From the NCBI GenBank assembly GCA_900547395.1, contig URGP01000004.1, positions 1 to 64,000 of the forward strand: 64,000 bases of DNA, given 5' to 3'. Origin of the DNA: an uncultured Opitutales bacterium. Lineage in GTDB: Bacteria > Verrucomicrobiota > Verrucomicrobiia > Opitutales > Intestinicryptomonadaceae. The translations under genes were made by a program, and so were the position numbers. How positions within the stretch are numbered: the first letter of the stretch is position 1; the number at the start of each line of letters is the position of its first letter. Shown here piece after piece: positions 15,320 to 23,014 of this stretch. The notes under the pieces are model-generated. The model saw only the letters and a program-made list of their open reading frames with translations. It ran no database searches and was not told the DNA's origin.

Positions 15320-17782
15320 TTAATCCTTAAAATCGTCCAAAATTTCAGAGACGGCATCCTCAAAACTCTTTTTGTTTTTTGAAAGAGAGCCGATAACTTC
15401 CTCAAAAACCGCTTTCTTTTTAAGTTGTAGTCTGCGCACGTTCTCCTCTACCGTCCCCTCCGAAACAAGCCTGTAAACCATCACGTCCCCTCTCTTTCCA
15501 ATGCGGTGCACGCGGTCTATCGCCTGCTCTTCCACTGCGGGATTCCACCATGGGTCGGCAATGAAAACATAGTCTGCCCCCGTCAAAGTGATGCCCGTTC
15601 CGCCCGCCCTCAGGCTGACAAATATGACGGCGGGTTTTTTAGCATTCTGAAAAGCGTCAACAGGGGCTTTCCTGTCCAAAGACGAGCCCGTAAGCTCGAA
15701 TATTTCGGCTTCGGGAAAGTCGATTGAAACCTTTGCCTTGATTCTATCCAAAAATTTCACAAACTGGCTGAAAACCACCGCCTTTTTCCCGCTTGAAAAC
15801 ACCGTTGAAAGAGCCGAACAAAGGGCGGAAATCTTGCCGCTGTTGGAGAAGTCGCTCCCCGACAAATTCGGCAAAAGCGCGGGATCGCAAGACGCCTGGC
15901 GAAGCCGCGTAAGAAGCGACAATACGGAAATTCTTTCGCGCCTTTCTGAACTTTTGAGCGCGCTTCGGGCATCGCTTAAAAGGCGCGAATATTCGGTTTT
16001 CTGGACTTCGCTCATGGGGCAAGGCAAATCCACAAAGAATTTTGGCGGAAGCTCTTTGGCAACATCGCTTTTCATCCTGCGCAAAACAAAAGGCGCAATT
16101 TGGCGTCTCAGCCTTTCGGCAAAATTTACATCTTCTGAAATTCTGCGCTCAAACTGCGCGCGGGTTCCCATAAGCCCTGGCATAAGCCATCTGAAAATCG
16201 TCCACAAATCAGTCAGCCTGTTTTCGATTGGAGTACCCGTTAGCGCAAGACGCTTGCGGGATTTTATAGACATGCAGGTTGCACTTATTTTGGAGTCGGG
16301 ATTTTTGATGTACTGAGCCTCGTCTAATACCGCCATTTCAAACTCGGTATTTTCAAGCTTTTGCCTGTTGCGCCTAAGCTGAGTATAGCTCGCAAGCCAA
16401 ATAATTCCGCTTTCCGTTGAAAAATCCGCGTCCGAATCCAAAGTTTTGCTTTTTAAATGCGGAAAGAATTTTTCAATTTCGCTTCTCCATACGGGGATTA
16501 CGCTCGCGGGGCAGACTATCAAAAAATTTTTCGACAAATCGTGCATTGTAGAAATTGCGGCAAGAGACTGTACGGTTTTGCCAAGCCCCATTTCGTCGGC
16601 AAGGAGCATCGAGCATCCGCTTGAAAACACCGATAATATTTTTGAGACACCCTCGCGCTGGTAGTTGCGCAAAAATTTTAAATTTTCGGGAAGCTCTGTG
16701 GAAGCAGAAACAGACTTCTTCCAGTCTTCAAGCTCGCACGAAAGCTTTACGGCAGAGTCGTCAAAAAGCGTAAAAAGCATATACCTCGGCGGTTTTCCTT
16801 TAAACAAGTCGAAAGCCTGTCTCGCGGAAGAAATCAAACTTTCGTCTTTCTGCGAGAGGCGCACCAAGCCCCTCTTAGGCAAAACCGCGCACCGTCCGTC
16901 CAAGCCGTCCAAAATTTTAAGCTCGTCAAAACCGATTTTTTCGCCGTCCAAGGAAGCGGAAAAATCGGCGGAAAAATTGCCCAAGCCGGAAGAGGAAAGC
17001 GATATGTTAAGGCTTAGATTTCTTACGCCTTTCAAGACAAGCTCCAAATCGGCATTTTTTGGCACGTCGAAATACTTTCGCCAATGCGTGATTGCGTTCG
17101 ACGCCGCGCGCGGGAAAGAGGACGCGTCCGAAAGAACATGGTTTTTACCGTCATATGAAAAACCCGCCTTTCTTGCAAAAGACGCAAGCCTTACAAGAGT
17201 TTCCCTCTCTTTCTTGTTTAAAGCGTCGGCGCGGATTGCCGAATCACCGAATGCGGGCTTTAAACCTGAATCGGTTTTCCAGTAGGAGGCAAAAATCAAA
17301 CTGTCCCGCTTAAGCCTGAATACAAGCGAAAGCTTCATTGCGCCCTCTTCCGCCTCTTCGGAACGCCCCGATTGCAAAGCGGATTTTTCTTCGGAATCGC
17401 CAACTTCGATGTTTTTTTGCGGAGGTGCGACAAATTTTAACGGCGGCAATTCGTCCGCCATAAGCTCTTCGACTTCGTAAAGCCCCGCAACCGCGCAGAC
17501 GGAATCAGTGAAATCGTCGCCACTCGACCCTCTGAGAGTAAAAGAGCCCCTGTCAAAATCAATAACGCAATAGCGCATCGTGCCGTCTGCAAATTTCAAG
17601 TTTGCGCTCGCGTAATTTTTGCGAAGCTCCAAAGTGTGGACCGCACCCCCCGTGTATAGCTTTCGCCCCTCTTTCAATTCGCGCGAAGAAAATTTAGACT
17701 CCCATGAGAAGTCAAAATTTTCAAACCATTCTTCCAATGCTGCGCGATCGTAAGAACGCTGTGCGGAACGAACAAACGCCAT
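15320..17782 (-). CDS. SNF2/RapA-family helicase
   Basis: An 820-residue superfamily 2 ATPase that translocates on DNA or remodels nucleoprotein. Walker A is DEMGLGKT at about 396-403, the DEAQ box is at 487-490, motif III is LTGTPIENRLTDLW, and the C-terminal helicase half ends with DPWWNPAVEEQAIDRVHRIGK. The N-terminal 350 residues are poorly conserved. A region around residues 40-105 resembles a SWIM-domain position, but no CxC/CxH zinc ligands remain. It lies 1 bp after glgA on the same strand. The target process cannot be told from sequence. Confidence 0.88.
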   Translation of the reverse strand: MAFVRSAQRSYDRAALEEWFENFDFSWESKFSSRELKEGRKLYTGGAVHTLELRKNYASANLKFADGTMRYCVIDFDRGSFTLRGSSGDDFTDSVCAVAGLYEVEELMADELPPLKFVAPPQKNIEVGDSEEKSALQSGRSEEAEEGAMKLSLVFRLKRDSLIFASYWKTDSGLKPAFGDSAIRADALNKKERETLVRLASFARKAGFSYDGKNHVLSDASSFPRAASNAITHWRKYFDVPKNADLELVLKGVRNLSLNISLSSSGLGNFSADFSASLDGEKIGFDELKILDGLDGRCAVLPKRGLVRLSQKDESLISSARQAFDLFKGKPPRYMLFTLFDDSAVKLSCELEDWKKSVSASTELPENLKFLRNYQREGVSKILSVFSSGCSMLLADEMGLGKTVQSLAAISTMHDLSKNFLIVCPASVIPVWRSEIEKFFPHLKSKTLDSDADFSTESGIIWLASYTQLRRNRQKLENTEFEMAVLDEAQYIKNPDSKISATCMSIKSRKRLALTGTPIENRLTDLWTIFRWLMPGLMGTRAQFERRISEDVNFAERLRRQIAPFVLRRMKSDVAKELPPKFFVDLPCPMSEVQKTEYSRLLSDARSALKSSERRERISVLSLLTRLRQASCDPALLPNLSGSDFSNSGKISALCSALSTVFSSGKKAVVFSQFVKFLDRIKAKVSIDFPEAEIFELTGSSLDRKAPVDAFQNAKKPAVIFVSLRAGGTGITLTGADYVFIADPWWNPAVEEQAIDRVHRIGKRGDVMVYRLVSEGTVEENVRRLQLKKKAVFEEVIGSLSKNKKSFEDAVSEILDDFKD

Positions 17783-17783
17783 A

Positions 17784-19250
17784 TCACATTAAGCCGCTAC
17801 GCTGGTTTTTTGCCCAAATATAAAGCTTTGCATAATCGCCTGCGGAATTTTTCCAGGAAAAATCCTTTTTCATTCCGTTTATGCGCAAATTTTCCAAATC
17901 CTTTTTGCGGTCGTAAAAAGTGGAGCAGGCCCAGCCAATCGTGTTGTACAAGGCGGAAGTCGTAGCGTCGTAGAAAACAAAACCGTCTCCCTTTGCCCCG
18001 TCTTCGACATACTGCTCGACCGTATCCGCCAATCCGCCTGTATGGCGGACTATCGGGGGAGTGCCGTAAGCCATCGAGTAAAGCTGATTCAAGCCGCAAG
18101 GCTCAAATCTGCTTGGCATTAGAAAGAAATCTGCCCCCGCTTCAAGAAGGTGCGAAAGCGCGTTGTCATACCCTATGTGCACTCCGACTCTCCCGGAATA
18201 GACATTCGCGAAACGCTTGAACGAATTTTCAAGCCACTGCTCGCCGCTTCCGACAATCGCAAGCTGGATTTTCATGTTCGACATCAAGGGATCTATTATG
18301 TGAGCTAACAAATCCAGACCCTTTTGGTCGTAAAGGCGCGAAACAACCCCGAAGACGGGAACGTTTTCATCCAAATTAAGACCCAAGCGAGACTGCAAGG
18401 CTTTTTTGCATACTTCCTTGCCCTTCATGTCCTTAACCGAATAGTTTGCCGGCAGGAACTTGTCGGTTGAAGGATTCCATTCGTCGTAGTCTATGCCGTT
18501 TATGATTCCAACCATGTCGGCGGCTTTAAAGCGGAGCAAGCCGTCCAAGCCGCAGCCGTATTCCTTTGTCTGGATTTCCTTTGCATAGGTTGGGGAAACC
18601 GTGGAAATTTTCGTGGAATTATAAATCGCGCCCTTCATCAAATTGACGCTGCCAAGAGCTTCGCAGTTGCGCGAATTAAAGACTTCGCCTGACGGAAGCC
18701 CCGCATAGTCCAATATTTCCCGCGGGAAAATCCCCTGATGCTGCATGTTGTGTATCGTAAACACCGTCGCGGCTCCGCCTATGGGGGCGTATCTGTAAAT
18801 CGTGTTAAGATAAACGGGAACAAAACCCGTAGTCCAGTCGTGGCAGTGGATTACGTCGGGAATCCAGTTTACAGCACCGCAAAATTCCAAAGCCGCCTTG
18901 CTCAAAAATGCGAACCTCGCGCCGTTATCGGCATACGAAACCGAGCCTTCGTTGTAAATGCCCGCGCGCGCGTAAAACTTGTTAAATTCCGCAAAGTAAA
19001 CCTGCGCCTTGCCCAAATTCTTGCTCCAAACCGCACAAAACTCCTCAATGCCCAAGCCCAGATGCACGCTAAGCGAATAGACTGCCTTTTTAAAAGAATC
19101 GTCTTTTTTTACGCACGAATAAAGGGGCGTAAAAATCTTGACGTCGTGTCCCTGCCCCGCCAGCTGCTTGGAAAGGGCGGAAACCATGTCCGCCAGCCCC
19201 CCGACTTTTGAAAAGGGGGCGCATTCGGGAGAAATCATTAGAATTTTCAT
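17784..19250 (-). CDS. glgA: Glycogen synthase GlgA (GT5)
   Basis: GlgA extends alpha-1,4-glucan using ADP-glucose. The protein starts MKILMISPECAPFSKVGGLADMV, with the KVGGL sugar-nucleotide loop, and contains DVIHCHDWTTG, the STVSPTYAKE block and the C-terminal EPCGLNQLYSMAYGTPPIV motif. The frame extends to a TTG at 19259, but the ATG at 19250 gives the canonical N terminus (488 residues). With the pullulanase at 7334 it supports glycogen storage; glgB and glgC are not in the window. Confidence 0.94.
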   Translation of the reverse strand: MKILMISPECAPFSKVGGLADMVSALSKQLAGQGHDVKIFTPLYSCVKKDDSFKKAVYSLSVHLGLGIEEFCAVWSKNLGKAQVYFAEFNKFYARAGIYNEGSVSYADNGARFAFLSKAALEFCGAVNWIPDVIHCHDWTTGFVPVYLNTIYRYAPIGGAATVFTIHNMQHQGIFPREILDYAGLPSGEVFNSRNCEALGSVNLMKGAIYNSTKISTVSPTYAKEIQTKEYGCGLDGLLRFKAADMVGIINGIDYDEWNPSTDKFLPANYSVKDMKGKEVCKKALQSRLGLNLDENVPVFGVVSRLYDQKGLDLLAHIIDPLMSNMKIQLAIVGSGEQWLENSFKRFANVYSGRVGVHIGYDNALSHLLEAGADFFLMPSRFEPCGLNQLYSMAYGTPPIVRHTGGLADTVEQYVEDGAKGDGFVFYDATTSALYNTIGWACSTFYDRKKDLENLRINGMKKDFSWKNSAGDYAKLYIWAKNQRSGLM

Positions 19251-19320
19251 AAACGGCAAATATTTAATATTTTTGAAGATTTTGCAAATCTTTTATAAAT
19301 GTTTTGCGGACGCAAATTTT

Positions 19321-20046
19321 CTATCTTTCCACATTAAAAACCTTTGCGCCCTCTGCCGAAACAGCCTTGTCAAGCCTGCGCGCGCCGTCCACGAGACGGT
19401 TTAGATAAATCCAAAACAAAACGGAGTGATCCATGAATTTTTCGTGCGCAAATTCGTGCAAAACAACATACTCCTGAAATTCGCATTTAAGCAAAGTCAG
19501 TCGCCAGTTGAAAGACATGCGCCCGCTTGAAGAGCGCGATGCCCAGCGGCTGCGCTGGTCGCGCACGGAAATTTTCGGCACCTTGAAATTATGCCGTTGC
19601 GCCACAAAAGACACGGTTTTTGCGATGCTTTCAGCCGCGTATTTTAAGAATAAATTTTTAAACGCAACTTCGTCTCCGTCGGGAAACGCGAAAACAATTT
19701 CTCCCTTCAAAAAATCCCCAATCCAAAAACCTTTGGGGGAATGCGAATTAAAAAATGAGACTTTGAGAGCCTTGCCCGCCTCGAAAACATACGGATTTTC
19801 TCTTAAATACCCAAGCAATCCGACAGGCTCTTTTAAGCTTTTCAGAGCCGAAAACACCCAGTCCGAATTGCCCGCAACAAAATTTAAAATTTCCGCCTTT
19901 GAAACGCGCATGGGAGCCGAAACTAAAATCACGTTCGGATATTTGAGCCGCATAACCATGGTTCTGCGCCCCGGCTTGCGCAGGATTTCAAGGGGGAATT
20001 CCGCGGAAATTCCGCCGCTTGAAGATAGCTTCACAAAATCCGGCAT
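19321..20046 (-). CDS. YgjP-like zinc metallopeptidase (DUF45/M48-type)
   Basis: A 241-residue protein with the zinc motif VVLHEFAHEKFMDHSVLFW, in which two His and a Glu of HExxH and a third downstream His can be seen. The preceding RDQRSRWASRSSSGRMSFNWRL block is the hallmark of the YgjP/UPF0758-adjacent DUF45 family. It is probably a cytoplasmic metallopeptidase of unknown substrate. It follows mazG with a 6-bp gap, in the clc-mazG-YgjP run. Confidence 0.85.
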   Translation of the reverse strand: MPDFVKLSSSGGISAEFPLEILRKPGRRTMVMRLKYPNVILVSAPMRVSKAEILNFVAGNSDWVFSALKSLKEPVGLLGYLRENPYVFEAGKALKVSFFNSHSPKGFWIGDFLKGEIVFAFPDGDEVAFKNLFLKYAAESIAKTVSFVAQRHNFKVPKISVRDQRSRWASRSSSGRMSFNWRLTLLKCEFQEYVVLHEFAHEKFMDHSVLFWIYLNRLVDGARRLDKAVSAEGAKVFNVER

Positions 20047-20052
20047 CGCCTT

Positions 20053-20694
20053 TTATTTCGAGTTTTCCGCAAAAGTTTTGTCGGTGTTTTTGCGCAAAAA
20101 TTTCAGATAGTCGCGCAATGCGCCTTCTGGTTCTACGCCCATTTCGCGGTACTTTTTAACGATTTCAAAAAGCTCTTTCCCGCACTTTAAACCAGAGTCT
20201 TCGCCGATATCGGGAAGTTCTTTCAGGGAATCTTCGCCGATGTGCTTTGCAACGTCCCTCGCCTTGCGCAAGGCGGAAAGCTCGCGCGGCAAATTTTCCC
20301 AAAAATCAGGGGATTTCGGGCGCGATTTCTTTTCGGAAGCCTTAACGTCGCTCCAAATTTTTACGACATCTTCCGAAGAGCCAACCTTGACTTCCCCAAA
20401 AACGTGCGGATGGCGGCGCACAAGCTTATCGGAAAGCTCTTTCACAACATCTTCGAAGCAGAACCTGCCCTCTTCTTTCGCCATTTGAGAATGCAGCATT
20501 ATGTGCATCAGCAAGTCTCCAAGCTCCTCGCACATGTTCGGATAATTTTTCGCGTCAACGGCGTCCAAAAATTCCGCCGCCTCTTCGAGCAAATGCCCCC
20601 TTATGCTGTCGTGCGTCTGTTCCCTGTCCCACGGGCATCCGTCGGGGGCGCGGAGTTTTTCTATGATTTTTACAAGATTTTCAATGCTTTCCAT
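20053..20694 (-). CDS. mazG: Nucleoside triphosphate pyrophosphohydrolase MazG
   Basis: MazG hydrolyses NTPs or dNTPs to monophosphates and is a house-cleaning enzyme. The diagnostic blocks are LRAPDGCPWDREQTH at the N terminus, then EEAAEFLDA and EELGDLLMHI giving the acidic metal ligands, and RRHPHVFGE. At 213 residues it lacks the extended C-terminal half of E. coli MazG but retains one full catalytic domain. It lies 3 bp after the ClC gene and 6 bp before the YgjP-like gene. Confidence 0.9.
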   Translation of the reverse strand: MESIENLVKIIEKLRAPDGCPWDREQTHDSIRGHLLEEAAEFLDAVDAKNYPNMCEELGDLLMHIMLHSQMAKEEGRFCFEDVVKELSDKLVRRHPHVFGEVKVGSSEDVVKIWSDVKASEKKSRPKSPDFWENLPRELSALRKARDVAKHIGEDSLKELPDIGEDSGLKCGKELFEIVKKYREMGVEPEGALRDYLKFLRKNTDKTFAENSK

Positions 20695-20697
20695 ATG

Positions 20698-22449
20698 CTA
20701 TTTGTCAAAAGGTTCGGAGGCGTTTTGCTGGCGCGCAATGTCGTGCAAAGTCAAAATTCCCAAGAGTTTTTCAGGTGAAAGCTCGTCAACCACCGCAAGC
20801 TCCAAGACGTCGCGCTCTATCATGTAATTTGCGGCTTTTGTGATTGAAGTATCGGCAGTGATGTAAGTTTTGGGAGGGCTTGAAATGATTTCGGCGCAAA
20901 TCAAATCGGAATTTTCGGGTTTAAATATGTCTTCGCTCTTCGCAAAGCCCGCAAATCCCCCTGTATCGTCAAATACGGGATAAGACCTGTATCTATGCGC
21001 GGAATTTTTAATTTCCGACACCGCTTCCGCCGCTTTTTGCGAAGCCTTTACTCCCTTGACCGAAAAAGTCATAATCGCGCTGACGGGCAAATTCGCCCAA
21101 TCGCGGTTCCCCCTGAAAGACGCCATTTTTTTGAGCGCAATTCCGTCTTGAAGCAAAACAGAGTCGTAAAGCCCTATCGGTGAAAGCCTCGTTGAAATGA
21201 AATACGCAATCAAGTTGCCCAAAATTATGGGTATTATGAGAGAGTAATTCAATGTAAGCTCGAAAATCATCAGTATCGAAGTTATGGGGCATCTCACTAT
21301 CGAAGCAAGGCAGGCTCCTATTCCCATCATCAGAGCCGCTCCAACGACCGAAGAATCGAGCCCGAAAAGCATGCAAAAAAGCGCGCCGAGCGAACCGCCC
21401 AGCATTCCGCCTATGACGATTGTCCCGGAAAACACCCCGCCGCTTCCGCCCGTCGCGTAATTTATCAAAGTGCAGACGAACTTGAACGCAAAAATCACGA
21501 GCATCGACCTTAGCGTGACGCCCGAATCAAAGGCGGGCAAAAGCACATTGTAGCCTATGCTGAAAACAGAATCGTACCCGCCCGACCAAACATAAGACAA
21601 TGTAGCCAAAATTCCCACACAAAGCCCGCCGAGAGCGGTCCAAATCCATTTCGGAACTTTTGAAAAGCCAAGGCAAAACTTGCGAAGCCCCAAAATACCG
21701 CCAAGAAAAAGATGCCCCAAAACGCCTGAAATAACAGCGATTGGCAGGCATACGAGCATCCACCAGCCCGTGTGGAATTCAACGTTTGCGATTGCAAGCA
21801 CGGGGTTTTCCCCAATCAAAATGCGAGACACCGCCGCGGCGACAGCAACCGCAATAAAAATTCCCCCCGCCCCTCTTGCGTTTGAAAATCCGCCGAAAAA
21901 TTCCTCAAACACAAAGCTTACCGCAGATAGCGGAGCGTTAAACGAAGCCGAAATGCCCGCACCAATGCCTGCGGGAACTGCGTCGCGGACTTTCTGCTTT
22001 GAAAGCCCGAATTTTTGCGCGATTACAGACGAGAGCGCGGCGCACAAATGCACAGTCGGGCCTTCCCTGCCCGCGGAATTGCCAAAACCGATGAAAACGG
22101 AACTAAAGAAAAACCTGTAAAAAATGTCTTTCAGCTTGAAAATTCCGAAATCGTTGAAAAAAACGCGCTTGGTCTGCGGAATGCCGCCGCCGCTTGCGGA
22201 TTTTGCAAATCCGTTAACGCAAAGTCCAACAAACGCGCCCGCAAGAAACGGAAAAAGCGGCATCATAAAAACCCTGTATTCCTCGCCGAAAATTCCCCCT
22301 GAAAGCCAAATCCATTTGAACAAATATGTGATTGCCAAATGGAACGCCACCGCCAAAGTTCCGCCCAAAAGCCCGATTAAGGCGCACAAGATTATGAAAA
22401 TCCTGTCCCTGTTCAAATCGGATAATACTTTTGAAAATTTTGCCGACAT
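20698..22449 (-). CDS. ClC-family anion channel or H+/anion antiporter with CBS domains
   Basis: A 583-residue membrane protein with the ClC fold and a C-terminal pair of CBS domains (about 450-575). The gating glutamate motif GREGP is at 127-131 (Glu129), and FEEFF at 181-185 retains the internal proton glutamate position of antiporters. Two selectivity-filter motifs are unusual: GGGIP at 87-91 where GSGIP is common, and GVFSG where GxFxP is usual. These suggest altered anion selectivity. It starts at an ATG and is followed closely by mazG. Confidence 0.88.
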   Translation of the reverse strand: MSAKFSKVLSDLNRDRIFIILCALIGLLGGTLAVAFHLAITYLFKWIWLSGGIFGEEYRVFMMPLFPFLAGAFVGLCVNGFAKSASGGGIPQTKRVFFNDFGIFKLKDIFYRFFFSSVFIGFGNSAGREGPTVHLCAALSSVIAQKFGLSKQKVRDAVPAGIGAGISASFNAPLSAVSFVFEEFFGGFSNARGAGGIFIAVAVAAAVSRILIGENPVLAIANVEFHTGWWMLVCLPIAVISGVLGHLFLGGILGLRKFCLGFSKVPKWIWTALGGLCVGILATLSYVWSGGYDSVFSIGYNVLLPAFDSGVTLRSMLVIFAFKFVCTLINYATGGSGGVFSGTIVIGGMLGGSLGALFCMLFGLDSSVVGAALMMGIGACLASIVRCPITSILMIFELTLNYSLIIPIILGNLIAYFISTRLSPIGLYDSVLLQDGIALKKMASFRGNRDWANLPVSAIMTFSVKGVKASQKAAEAVSEIKNSAHRYRSYPVFDDTGGFAGFAKSEDIFKPENSDLICAEIISSPPKTYITADTSITKAANYMIERDVLELAVVDELSPEKLLGILTLHDIARQQNASEPFDK

Positions 22450-22560
22450 AATAAAAATATCAAAAGAATTTTAGAAAGATGCGCGGAAGCGTCAAGTTAA
22501 AGCGGGCATTGCAAGATTAAATTTGACATGGCATAACGTCGCTTTATCTTTTTTTGGAAA

Positions 22561-22929
22561 ATGAAAAATCTGACGGTTATATTTTTTTCAATCGCCGTAT
22601 TCCTAAACCTATTCACGGGTTTCGGAACAGGCGCGCGCGCAAATTCGCGCAACATTGCCGTCGAAAACCAAAGCTTTTCACAAAGCGCGTTAAAGGGCGA
22701 AATACCCATAGACCCGATAAAAGCTTTCTTATCTTCCCAAAAAAGCCCAAGGCGCGACTTTTCTTCGGGACTTGGTAAAAAGCCGAAGTACGACGTTGCC
22801 CTGCAAAACGCGTCGCCATTTGCGGTTTTTTTGAAATCTGATATTGAAGCTTTCGTTCCGATTTATCCGCGAAAAGCCGCCGCGCTTTCCGCAAAAACCG
22901 AATTTTCAAGCACCTCTTTTCTCTTTTGA
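22561..22929 (+). CDS. Small predicted secreted protein of unknown function
   Basis: A 122-residue frame beginning MKNLTVIFFSIAVFLNLFTG, a plausible signal peptide, followed by a hydrophilic Ser/Lys/Ala-rich tail. I do not recognise the family. It lies between divergent ClC and secA on the secA strand, with 85 bp to the secA start. It could be real because of the signal-like N terminus and its placement in an otherwise empty gap, but coding evidence is modest and no clear ribosome binding site is seen. Confidence 0.45.
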   Translation: MKNLTVIFFSIAVFLNLFTGFGTGARANSRNIAVENQSFSQSALKGEIPIDPIKAFLSSQKSPRRDFSSGLGKKPKYDVALQNASPFAVFLKSDIEAFVPIYPRKAAALSAKTEFSSTSFLF

Positions 22930-23014
22930 CATTTTTATTCCGAAAAAATCAGGCACACGCCTGAAAAAAACATTGCGCGAAAAATCCGCGCAACAACTTT
23001 AATTTGGAATAATT

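Noticed and set aside
22015-22302. Plus-strand frames antisense to the ClC gene
   Set aside because: Mirror frames of a hydrophobic conserved protein; no independent coding evidence.
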